DNA of 64,000 nucleotides from Pleurodeles waltl (lineage: Eukaryota; Chordata; Amphibia; Caudata; Salamandridae): NCBI RefSeq assembly GCF_031143425.1, contig NC_090445.1, forward strand, positions 822,280,817 through 822,344,816, given 5' to 3'. Position numbers and translations under genes: made by a program. Below, one piece after another: positions 46,171 to 57,735 of this stretch. Positions within the stretch are counted from its first letter, which is position 1. Every line of letters begins with the position of its first letter. The notes below the pieces were generated by a model that was not told the origin of the DNA, did no database searches, and saw only the letters and a list, made by a program, of their open reading frames with translations.

Positions 46171-47590
46171 GATTTAACCCGCTGCAGTGAAACAAACATT
46201 GGCCACAGCTTCTTTCTGCTACATTGTGTTAAAACAATTTAATGATTTGTCACTAGCACCTCCTCGTTCAGCAAAGTATGTTCAAGTGATATGGAGATCT
46301 GCTTTAACATTAGGAAGTAATTTCCAATAGTGTGTGTGTTTCCGGTTACAGGTAAATTGCTGGAACTATGTGGTTTTGGTGCACTAATGATCTGCACTTC
46401 TTCGGGGAAGTTGTTAATTGTACTTGAAGTGCATTACAGTGTCAGACATAGCAAGCAGGTATATATCAGCAGGCGTGGTGGCATTGAAAAGATGCCTAAG
46501 TATTTGAAATGATTGTTTTCTGTATTCAGGTTTCATATTTTTAGATGCACTGGAAGGTAAGTATTTTGTTGGAAATTTGGACTTGTTTTGAGGACTGGCA
46601 AGCATGTATGTTTGAACAAGGCCCAGAATTTGGGTGAAGGAGAATTTGTGTGTTGATTTGGTTGTTCTATGGTGGTCCCAGTAACTCATAATCACCCTGT
46701 ATTTCTGAGGGCTGTTTCCGGCGAATGTAACACTGCTACGTTTTACAGTGGCAGAGGTGAATTTAAAACATGCCAGCTTAAAAACCACGTTGATGAAATA
46801 ACCACTACAAACAAGAAGGTACACAAAATGGGTATTTGTGGTAGTTCTTCTGAACTATACATTTTGTAATACCATAAGGTTCTAAATAACAGAATGAGCA
46901 ACCTACTGGCTTACCAGTATGGCAAAGAATGTAGCCCTTTGTTAATTAACTAAATGCACATAATACGGCATTCACTATAAGTTACACTGCGGGCATTGCT
47001 GCCATGTTGGGGGAGTGGCGGTGCATGCATTTACACTACACAGAAGCAGCATCTGGGACACTGCATAACATGTATTCAACAGTTTTATTTCACTCACACG
47101 AAATCCGAACACATATACTTGAGTTATTTTCCTGTACTTACTAAAATTGGCATTTCATGAAATTCTTGGGAAATTGGACGGCACTATTTTTCAAGGTCAA
47201 TGAAATACATTTTCAGTAATGCTTCCCAGTACAACGAAATGTAGCAGTTTTTTGGCTGGCAGTTTTCTCTTAGACAAAATGCTCACTTTGTTCAGTTTTG
47301 CTAAATATAGCTGTATCGCCCCTTATAATGAACCCTGAATTCACTGGATTTGACACAAGCCTGTCATGTGGCAGGACGTAAACAAAGAAAAACACACTTG
47401 AACAAAGAAGCCACATTTCTTAAGAGCATGAACTGATTATATGACTGCAGATCAAAGAGAAGCTGTTCAAATTAATATCTTTATTAATGTGGATCACAAA
47501 CTCTAACAGGCGGCGTGCGATAATCTTGCATTCACCTTGTCTCTATATGAATTAATAATAATAATAGCGTGCTACTCTGTATGTTATTAT
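46171..47590. other. Intronic DNA, nothing recognised
   Basis: No gene, RNA or bounded repeat that I can support. Confidence 0.45.
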
Positions 47591-48258
47591 GGGTCAGATG
47601 TATCAAGCTCCCGGTTTGCATTTCTTAAATAGCAAATTTTAAGAAATTGCTATTTAAGAAACGCAAATCGGGATGTATGAAAAGGGCGAGTCGGTAATAG
47701 CGATTTCTTAAAATTTGCAATTGCTATTACCGAATCGCAATTAGGCCTGTAGTCCCATAGATGCGAATGGTTTTGCATTTCCAAATTTGCGAATTCCTAT
47801 GCAAAGCCCAGGGTACTGGGGGCCTATGGCCCTCTTTGATGCACCCCAAAAAAATTATTTGCGGACATGTAAACCGCACACATGCCCAAGGGGCATGTGT
47901 GCACTACATGTCTTTTTAAAAAAAGCATTTTTTTAAATTGCACATGCTTACCACCAAACTTGAGTTTGTGGCATTTGCATTTCCTAAATGCCCAATTCGC
48001 ATTTAGGAAATGCATGATACAAGTGCGTTGGAAATCGCAAATAGGAATTCCTTATTTGCGATTCGCTACTTAGAGAATCGCAATTTGCGATTCTCTAAAT
48101 GGGGTCGCAATTTTAAGGAATCGCTATTTTTGCGATTCCTTAAAATTGCACAGCAAATGCATTTCATACATCTTGGAAGGCATTTCTGCATTCACAAACG
48201 GCAAAGTTTTGTGATTCGCACCGTTTACAAATGCAAAATTGCTTGATACATCTGGCCC
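47591..48258. mobile_element. AT-rich string-of-hairpins element
   Basis: The termini GGGTCAGATGTATCAAGC and GCTTGATACATCTGGCCC are inverted (one mismatch), flanked by TAT on both sides. Inside are at least seven consecutive hairpins: 47610-47672, 47692-47732, 47863-47931, 47951-47971, 47977-48013, 48034-48062, 48072-48096 and 48106-48148. Examples are GCATTTCCTAAATGC...GCATTTAGGAAATGC and AGAGAATCGCAATTTGCGAT followed by TCTCT. No protein is encoded. It is a non-autonomous foldback element of unknown superfamily. Confidence 0.85.
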
Positions 48259-50636
48259 TATATCTTTATGAATAGCGCTAACCCAGCCAAGCTACCCGTG
48301 TCTGTAGAGAAATGTTAGACATCAGTTGCTTTAGTTCTTACTCCCAGAAATACAACTCCTATCTAATTTAATATCAGGACTCACGATATAGTTACAGTTT
48401 TTCATATCTGCTACGATTGTCAGTACCCATGTAATGACACTGCTACTTCTAAATGCTGCACACAATACATACAAAAGGTGTGGCGTTTATAATCTATATT
48501 GACAAATTGGCCATTTCCTTCCCTCTTTTCCTTGTTCTGGAGGGTGTAGGAATACATTGAAAGCTCGCTTTGGGTTTCACTGCTTGCAATTATTGACTTG
48601 TATGAGAAGCTTAAGATTTTTCTTTCTGCATTTGTATGTGTTCTTTATTTTTCATGGAACAGTGATTCCTGTTTCCAGATTTACTGAGTCAGTGCAGTTA
48701 TTTCCAGACTTCAATGGGGACTGTCCCACTGGGCATGAATGGTATCTGATAGATCAACGTTATTAAGAAAGGCATTGACCTTTTCAGGCACACGTAGGCT
48801 GAAACATGTCAACCACTTCTATAGATGTAAAGGATATATAACCCATCCCTAACACATCTTACTTCTTTTAATCTTACCCCTATGCTAGTCCCAATAAAAG
48901 AGCACTAATCTGGGATGGGAAGTAATTTTATTTCAGTGTACAGATCCCACCCTGTCTCTACATCAAGAAACTGTTCCTCCTGGTGGCGGTAAGGCCCAAT
49001 GAGGAGGCTACCAGCTATTAGTACATCAGTGGACAACCACACACTGCTGATAGAAACCAGCTGTTGAGGGTCACAACATACATTTCTAAAACAATTTGGT
49101 TTCGAGAATAGTGTGGTATCACCCTCTTTGATATTTACTAAGTGCATCTGTCACCAAGTTATTAGCACATGAAATAATCATACACATATGTTACAAATCT
49201 TTAAGCATTACTTCATGCTTCAGACTGTGAGATCAGAAGACGTGCTTTGTCAGCACCCACCATTCCCCCACTCAAAAAACAACTGAATTATTGTGTATTA
49301 CATTTTCCTTCCATTAAATATCCGATTAAAGAAACTCTAAACTTTGACTATTTTGTATGCACTCTTATTGCCATCATAAAATCCATTTAGAAAATAATCT
49401 CAATGTCATTAGGTGTCTCAGCAGCCTATTGGATGACTAGTGTCTTGTACTGTGAAGAGAGATGGTTGGTGCTATATATCTAGAAATGTTCAGGTGAGCG
49501 TGGAGGCAGTTAGAATTTGTCCATTATAAAGAGCCAGGGTACTTGACACTCACCAAGGTGCACAGTAACAGAGACCCTAGTAGGTAGGATCTACTCAAGC
49601 AGAGGCAGATTCATCGTCCTGCAGACAGCATAGGCAGACTACATTCTGGTCTACTACTTGTGAAGATGACATGTTCCTCAGGTCTAGACACAATGCAGTG
49701 GGATACTGCCGCAACAGCCCTGGTTTCACTGAATGCCAGTGGGAGCATCATTCCAGGCAAAGGTCTGAAATCAGACTAGCAATACAAGGCATTCTGTCTC
49801 AAGGTTACCACTGCCCCTAGATGACGCCTCTATTATCAGTAAGTAGACATCCCATTCCCCGTCCTTCAGTTTTCAAGGTACGTTACAGTCCATAAACCCT
49901 TTCCACTCTGGTTGGGGTAATAAAATCTAGTGATAGCTCCTCTGAAAGCCACAGCTTTTAGGTTTGAGCGTGGGATTGGGCAGACTGTCAAGCGTGGGAT
50001 TGGGCAGACTGTCAAAGCCACTATTCCATTCATTGGAAATCCCTCAGTGACCACCTTGCCTTGTGACTGTGGGTGATAAGTATGTTGTTTTTACAGGACA
50101 ATATAGCCGGCTTTGCTGAGATACATCCTCTGACTGCAGACTATAGGGATGTGTGCATGTGTTGGACTGCACATATTGCACAGCTGGAAATCCAGAAACA
50201 TTATCACTTTTACAGCTTCTAGAATGCATAGACATCTTTTCACTATATTTACATGACCATTTTCTTGAGATTCCATATTTGTGTAACTCTTGCCTTGGGA
50301 TACAAACTAAGCTTAATGCAGCTGATGAAAGGCACAATCCATGAGATGCATATAAAAGAGATAAAACATTTCCAGAGGAAGTAAGGATTAATAACATCCC
50401 CAGTAGCTGCATTACAAGGATTATACTATCTACAATTAGTAAATATCTCATGATGAGGTTTTTATTCCGTGAACTAGAAATCAACAAAAACATATTTTTC
50501 AATTTGGGGTCTTACCTGTGTTTAAGCAAATGTCCAGACAATGTGCATTCCTTCAGCAAATTATGAATCATCTGTTAGCATTATGGGATATTGCTCTTTA
50601 AATATCTGGGGCTGGACTGCATCTGAAGCCCTTGAG
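48259..50636. other. Intronic DNA, no gene recognised
   Basis: Nothing bounded apart from the 24-bp tandem duplication at 49967-50014. Around 48777-48812 a TTTTCAGGCACACGTAGGCT, GAAACATGTC motif echoes 40198-40250. Confidence 0.45.
49967..50014 (+). repeat. Perfect 24-bp tandem duplication
   Basis: AGCGTGGGATTGGGCAGACT plus GTCA occurs twice without spacer or mismatch, so it is a very recent slippage or duplication. Confidence 0.95.
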
Positions 50637-53600
50637 TGAGAAGCTGGGTTACTGGTTGAAGGGGGTAAATCCCTACTCAAGCAGCAACAACAATCCTTGT
50701 CAGGGTGAGGCACAAGCAAACCCCAAATTCACCTGTACTCAACCCTCTTGTAGCTTGGCATAAAGCAGTCAGGCTTAACTTAAAGGCAATGTGTAAAGTA
50801 TTCATCAAGCACTTCAAACAGTTATAATGTGAGAATACAACACAAGACAAATCACAATTTTGTAAAATACAGCAACATGTAATAAATAAAATATGACCAA
50901 AATGACAAAAATCCAATCAGTAGGACCGGAGATTTGCAATTATAAAATGTTGGGTGAAAATAGCACCAAAAAACCCAAAGTGCCACTCACGGCTATTCCA
51001 TTGTGCAAGATCAGGAGAAAATCACAAGTTGAGGCTGACTACAATGGGACTGCAGGTCAGATACAGAGACCAGGTCAGTACCAATCATAAGTTACCTTCT
51101 CAGTCCAGCACAGAGTCCTTTTCGTGGTGGACGGAGCCACGAGGAGCAGAGAAGCGACGTGGACAGTTTTTGATTTAGCACAAAGAGTAGGCCTGACATC
51201 ACGGACAGTAGTTGCTGCAGAACGAAGTTCCTGTTGTCTATGTGAGTTGGTGGACCAGAGCTTCACTGTGACACTCCCCATGAACGGTCGATGCAGTAGC
51301 GCAAAGGGTTTGGCTGACAGAACTTCACATTGGCGGGCTGTATGAGTGGCAAGGTTTCATCGCATCTACCTGTTTGTGGTCGCAAAGAGCTCAATTCAGC
51401 CTCTCTCAGGCCACAACAAGGGCCCCGGACCAGAGGGGCACCACCTGGGGGTCAGAGGCTTGCTCCAGCTGGATCTAGGAGCAGGTGAGGGAGGTTAGAA
51501 GCCTGCTATGTTACTTTGGCTCTGAACAGGAGACTAGCCCTTGAAGTCACTCTTCTGGCTTTACATGTAGGTCCAAATCCCTCTGACTCGGGCAGAAACT
51601 CAGCACAGCAGTAGTCCATGGGAAGAGCAGTCCAGCAGAGAAGCAGTCCTTTTCAGCAGCACAGCCGTCTTTCTTCCTGGCAAAGTCTCCACACTTCCAA
51701 ATGTGTACTGAAGAATTGGTGTCTGAGGTCCAATATTTATACCTGGGCCTACTTTTGAAATGGGAGAAGCTTCTAGGGGTTTCCCATTGAAGCGCACAGG
51801 CTTATTGCCTTCCCAAGGGTTATGCAACCCTTGTGCGGAGGCAGAACACAGCCTATTCAAGTTTAAGTAGGGCTGTGCCCAGCTCCTCTGCCCCTTCATG
51901 CCACTGATGGCCCATCCAAACACATCTAAGCTCTTTTTTGTGCTGGCATGGCTGTATAGGAGGAATACACAAAGTCCAACTATCAGCTGCACCCAGTCAC
52001 GTGGCCTAGTGATAGTCTGCAGGCACTGAATGGCTAAGGCAGGAAAATGCCAACTATCTAAAAATAGCATTATCGAAGTTGTAATTTAAAATCCAACTAT
52101 ACCATACCATGGGCTTCTTCTTTTTAGATTACCTGTTCCCATACAGCTTATTAAATGTAATAAGGTAACCCCAATGTAATCCTATTGGAGAGGTAGGCCA
52201 TGCAGTAGTGAAAAACACATTTAAGAGTGTTTCACTACCTGGACATGTAAAACTTAAAAGTACATGTCCAACGTTTTAAATACTCTGCACCCTGCCCTCT
52301 GGGCAGTCCTGAGCCTGCTCTAGGGGTGACTTATATGTATTTAAAAAGAAGGTTTGTGTCAGAAAAACTATTGCCAGCATTTCTAAGTTCGCTCTTCAGC
52401 AAAAACGATTCCCATTTTTCCTTTTACCCACGTTGGTTTCAGCGGTGTCCTTACTCCCAGTGGCTCTTAAGGAGGCTGCTCTTAGAACTAGCTTCTTCAA
52501 GATGGTGGCTGCAAATCCTTGTGAGGTCAGTGCTCTAGTGTTTCTAACTTAGTCTTGTGCTGAAGCTTCTCTCCAGCTGTTTCTCTCTGGGAGCTCTGCA
52601 CTTCAACTGTCATCCTGGGGAGAATGAGCAGTGTTCCTGAGGCGCTTCGTTTAATAGAGAATTCTTCCAGTTTTTAGTAATTAATTATTTTTCTTGTTAC
52701 GGTGTGCACACCAGCTACTTTTTCCCTTTTAAGAAGCTGAATTTTATCCTTCTTCCAACAACTGGCTATCGGCTTTCTGAGGAGAATACGTTTTGGCTTG
52801 ACAGAACTTCAAGCAACTGCAGTAAGGAATCCTTTTGTATGATTTCCAGACTTGCCAATACATATATGTACATGTATGTTAAAAAACTCTTTGCTTTGCA
52901 GACTTGTCAGTCTCAGAGACAAATCTCAGTGCTCAGACTAATTCCTAGAGACTGTGATTGAGGAAACTGAACCATGAGAAGGAGTTTTCATTTCCTGTAA
53001 AAGACATTAGTAGTTTGTATATTTGTGAACTTTTGAGCTGTTCTCCAGAGAACCTTGGAAACCTCTGACTACTAGAGAAAAGAAGATATTAAGTTAACAT
53101 TGCTCTCTTAGAGAGATGCTAGTCTCTCAAAAGATGCAGGTTAAGAGAACGGATAGAATTGGGTGAATGTGAATAGCTGAACAGTTGAATGCGCAATAGG
53201 AATGTACTTATCTATGCTCTTATCACCCGACAGCAGGTCCTTCTTTCAAAGAAAATCTCAATAAGAAGAAAAGTGCAGGTTTTCAGAGACACACACTGAA
53301 TATCCTATCTTCAAGTGGGAAACACAGGCTGGAACTGGATCTGGAGGCAGGCTCTCATTTTCTATTCCCATTTCCATCTAGTGGTTCTAGGGTTCAGATA
53401 ATCAGTTAAAGTCTGAGCACGCATCTGTTGGAGGGAGTTGGGTAAAAGGCATCTGGTCCTTTGGAAGTTTGATTTAATGGGTAATCGCCTGGTCAAAGGT
53501 TTATTTTACCAGGTCGATATGGCAGGTTAAAACTGCACACAGACTGCAATGACAGGCCTGAGACATGTTTAAAGGGCCACTCAAGTGAGTGCCACAATCA

Positions 53601-53865
53601 GCGTTGCAGGCCCAGTAGTAGCATTTAATTTACAAGCCCTGGTACCGGTAGTGCCAATTTTCTGAGCACTTACAAGTAAATTAAATATGTCAATTGGTTG
53701 TAAACCATTTCTATCATGTTGTAAAGAGAGAGAACAATCACATTAACAATGATTATCAGTGGTAAAGGGCACAGAGTCCTAAACGCCAACATAAACGGGT
53801 TCAGACAACAGGAGGGTGAAGGCAAAATGTCTGTGGTGACCCTACAGAAAGGGCCAAGTCCAACA
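50637..53865 (-). repeat. LTR on minus strand with a probable 1.1-kb insertion
   Basis: On the minus strand it begins TGTTGGACTTGGCCCTTTCT (53865) and ends ACCCAGCTTCTCA (50637). LTR-type text is clear at 53865-53490 (TTTAATTTACTTGTAAGTGC; GGGCTTGTAAATTAAATGCT) and again at 52345-50637 (ACATATAAGTCACCCCTAGA, GGACATGTACTTTTAAG). Between them lies about 1.1 kb that does not resemble the other LTR here. No target duplication was found for the LTR, and no gag-pol is attached. Confidence 0.6.
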
Positions 53866-54659
53866 TCCAATATATTCTCCTTTTAAATCTTAATATTTCT
53901 CAGTCCTTTCAGATTTTTTCCAATGAATAAGATACAACCAACGCCTATATGAGCTGCCCAAAAGCTAAAGATACGCATCTGTAACATTTTAGAGACAATC
54001 AACATGTAATTAAGAAAACAAACAATTCATTTTTGGTCAAATCCACTTAAGCAAACTAAAATTGCATTTCGATTTTTTTATTTTCAATCTTACAAACATT
54101 GGTCAAAGTCAGGTGTCCTTTGTGTTGTTCACGTCCCACAGCAGCAGAATATGTATATGAGATTCTCCTTTGCCAGGGCACAAAAACAACAAGGAGGATC
54201 TACATCTCCCTTAAGTCTCCCAAGCCTGACTCTTATTACTAAGACTGTAAATAATACTTAGCGCACCAAAAGATTTAAAGATAGGAACTAGACTAACTAA
54301 CGCCTCAAAATGTTAAAGTGACTGAACAAAATACAATTGATAAAGATAATGATGGGACATATTAAATAATTATGTTTATTCTGTAGCTGCAGCATTAAAA
54401 ACTGAAGTATACTAGTAATCTATTGGATCTGCAATTTATAGGAACATGACAACCAAGAGGTGTCCCTTAATACCACTTGGGTATCAAGCAGAGGGACTGA
54501 ACAACTTTGGTGTGTGCCTAGAGAAGGACTGATCTTAGAAGAGAGTTTTCCTTTGATCCACACTTGCCTGAGAGTTTGATAAAGTTGGCTAGTATAAATT
54601 TAATTATTCGGAATAATCCACATTTCTTATACTGGGTCCAATATAACTGAACACATTTT
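53866..54659. other. AT-rich intronic DNA, nothing recognised
   Basis: No gene or bounded repeat. Confidence 0.45.
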
Positions 54660-55262
54660 GGGGGTCATTCTGACCCTGGCGGTCATTGACCGCCAGGGTC
54701 AACGACCGCGGGAGCACCGCCAACAGGCTGGCGGTGCTCCCAAGGGCATTCTGACCGCGGCGGTATGGCCGCGGTCAGAAACGGAAAACCAGCGGTCTCC
54801 CGCCGGTTTTCCACTGCCCTGAGGAATCCTCCATGGCGGCGCAGCTTGCTGCACCGCCATGGGGATTCCGACCCCCTCACCGCTAGGAACAGGATGGCGG
54901 TGAGGGGTGTCGTGGGGCCTCTGGGGGCCCCTGCAGTGCCCATGCCAATGGCATGGGCACTGCAGGGGCCCCCGTAAGAGGGCCCCTAAAAGATTTTCAG
55001 TGTCTGCCATGCAGACACTGAAAATTGCGACGGGTGCTACTGCACCCGTCGCACCCTTCCCACTCCGCCGGCTCCATTCGGAGCCGGCTTCCTCGTGGGA
55101 AGGGGTTTCCCGCTGGGCTGGCGGGCGGCCTTCTGGCGGTCGCCCGCCAGCCCAGCGGGAAACACAGAATAACCGCGGCGGTCTTCTGACCGCGTAGCGG
55201 TATTCTGTTGGGGGAACTTTAGCGGGCGGCCTCCGCCGCCCGCCAAAGTTAGAATCACCCCC
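54660..55262 (+). mobile_element. GC-rich string-of-hairpins element, copy 1 (603 bp)
   Basis: The termini GGGGGTCATTCTGACC and the inverse of GGTTAGAATCACCCCC-type end form a short inverted repeat, flanked by TTTT and TTT. Thirteen consecutive hairpins fill the interior: 54671-54701, 54710-54741, 54749-54780, 54783-54812, 54831-54862, 54872-54909, 54914-54986, 54994-55024, 55027-55052, 55055-55103, 55105-55163, 55165-55208 and 55215-55250. Examples are GACCCTGGCGGTCA paired to TGACCGCCAGGGTC, and GCGACGGGTGC paired to GCACCCGTCGC. The long GC-rich open frames here are chance products. Copy 2 is at 60778-61407, inverted. Confidence 0.92.
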
Positions 55263-57384
55263 TTTGTCTCTTTTTCTATGGCCAGAAAGGTAATGGAGCT
55301 AAATTCAGTAATAAACTTTCAGAAACTCTGTGTGAACGTCTGTGTAGGAATGTAAGACAAAATTAACTTACGTTTCTCCATCTTTTCTCCACAGGAACTT
55401 AAAAACATCCAACACTTGCACTTCCTAACACATACACTACATCACATTGGTATATGTACACATTTTTAAGATATACTGAGATCAACTGGGAGTGGGAGAA
55501 ATTGGTCACAACTCTGAGGAACTGAGGAAAAGAGAGCAAAAAATGCTAACGGGTAGATTATGAGTTGCACAGTACTGGTAGGGAGGAAACTCCGCACCTG
55601 TAAACAACGGTAACATGCAATAACACCCTGGCCAGTGTTGTTCAATTTACAAATTATTGGCCACAGATGGGGGAATAGTCACTGTTTTTTCTGGGTGAAA
55701 TTCTGCATAGCATTTTATTTTTCATGTGGATTAATGCTCTCATTTACCTTTTGCTCTGATCAAATGGTAAATGAGAATAGGGAGAAGGTGTGGGCTGGGA
55801 GTTTGAGAGGGGGCATGGAGTATGCGGCCTTGCAACAGGGGGGGCTGGGGTGGATTAACAAGTTCCCCTGTGCCGTAGGAGGTGGGGTAGTCAAGCATAC
55901 AGTGATTTTACCTGACATATTGTGTAACCAGTAAAACCAGGTCAGGTATTCGGGCACCTGCGAAATGCAGGTGCAGGAACACCTGTTCCATCCAACCTGT
56001 AATCAACAGTCTAGATGTTGAACTGCAGAGAAATGTACTCCATTATTCATCTCTTTACATGGACTGTCACAGACTCTTGCAAAGCAGCAACTAAAGTAAA
56101 GTAAAGTACAAACTCTCAGGATAGGAAGGGCCTCTTTACCTTTTTGTCTATGGTATCACAGTGAGTCACGAAGCAAAAGTAGTGTAGGGGCAAAATGATA
56201 CTTAAAAATTGAGACACACAAAAACGTACCTCAATCAGATTGCTCACATTTCACTGTATTGGATACAGTGTTAAACCTGAGTTTCATGGGGCAATGTCCC
56301 TGCATTATGGCACCATCCAAAAATCAAAAATACGAAATACAATTCATTAGTTAAATTAGATTCATTATGTGGCCCATTCAATAACTGAGTTCTAGATCAA
56401 TGAAAAATGTAAAAACATTATTATAGAATTTGAAATAAGCAATACATAGTCAATGCCATGAAGGCTCTCAATTACAGAGTTATACAAAGCATGCACAAAT
56501 CAGAAAGTATTCGAAGTTCCAAATGGGCAGGGCCTTGCACTGCTCCCTTTACAATACTCTGGAGCAATGCTTTCTATCAGAGCAATGTTTCTGGGTGCCA
56601 TCTTGGCACCTAACTTAAAAACGTCCTGTGGTCATCACTGTCAACCTAGGCTAACATCTACTTTTTAACATGCTTTGCAATCCCCTAGGACGGTTTAATG
56701 GAATGTATCTAAAATATGGATACCAACAATACCAACTAAAGAAAATCCTTGCAGAAACAAGGAACCTGAAAGTCAGGAGGCACTTTGCTTTGTGGCCATT
56801 GCAGTACAGTAGCATCCACAATAAAGAAGTCTGTTTCGCTGGGTTGCAGAAGCCACACCAAAAGGTGACAAACAGTTATTTCAGGTGCACCCTGTTGGAA
56901 ACTGACTGTTTTCTGAAGGGGAGGCACTTCCTGGTAACTCCTGAGTTAGCTTGCAAGCAGAGAGATGTATTGTAAATTCTGCCTCCAAACATACGATACA
57001 ATTGAGGACTATCGAGAACCGGTAGGAGGAACCCTAGAAAGAGACACCCATTCCAGGCTCTGTGTTTGTCAGTCAGCTGCTGCAACTCTAAGCAAACCCT
57101 CATCACCTCCACACTTCAGCTCAAGCCACAAGAAGGCAACAGGTTTTCGGACTGACCACTCTTATGGGCAGTCCTATCATCTTAAAGTATGGAGAGGGCC
57201 CTCGCCCATTAAAGGGTTACCACCGGCCCAGTATTTTAACAAAACAAACGGTGTTGACGTCAAGGCTAGTACATAAAAAAACATTTGAAAATCAGCCAAA
57301 ATTTGTTATGCTTTCAACTTTAAAATATATACATAAAACAGCAAACATAAGAAGAAATCTCTTCAAATGTATTCTAGAGTTGGT
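55263..57384. other. Intronic DNA, no gene recognised
   Basis: About 2.1 kb, AT-rich, with no coding stretch or bounded repeat. Confidence 0.45.
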
Positions 57385-57735
57385 CAGTGCTTAATTTGCA
57401 AAATAATGAGTGCCGGTGCTCAAAGCAATGCTCAGAGGCCCGTAGCCGGCACTTTTAAAACTTAACACGCCAAATACTAAGGCCGCTTAGTCCTGAATAC
57501 ACCTCAGGCCTCTTTAATCCACTGCCAGACACCATCTGGCCTTTATCTCTCTTGTAGGTTTCTGCTTGCTCCCTTGGTAACTTTTTTTTGTCCTTCTCTT
57601 CCTCCTCCTTTCCCACTTGATTGATTTTTCCATCTCTTGCTTTGGGAAATGTCTGATGAGGAAACATACATGCTGGTCCCCAAAAATGAGTGCCAGTGGC
57701 CCCCACGAGCAACCACCAGCTAAAATTAAGCACTG
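57385..57735. mobile_element. hAT-type MITE, copy B (351 bp)
   Basis: Begins CAGTGCTTAATTTGCAAAAT and ends AAAATTAAGCACTG, a 13-base perfect terminal inverted repeat. The flanks GAGTTGGT (57377-57384) and AAATTGGT (57736-57743) agree at six of eight positions. Both ends include an ATGAGTGCC.G.-type subterminal motif in inverted orientation. Non-coding; same terminus as 45817. Confidence 0.82.

Noticed and set aside
47591..48258. Possible CRISPR-like array
   Set aside because: The units are different palindromes, not identical repeats with spacers, and the DNA is vertebrate; it is a hairpin element.
50044..50502. 152-codon open frame with hydrophobic stretches on the minus strand
   Set aside because: No recognisable domain, no promoter or splice context; the length is not exceptional for 64 kb of DNA read in six frames.
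54683..55258. Several open frames of 70-100 codons on both strands
   Set aside because: They lie within GC-rich hairpins, where stop codons are rare by composition; the peptides are Arg/Pro/Gly-rich with no domain and simply mirror each other because of the palindromes.
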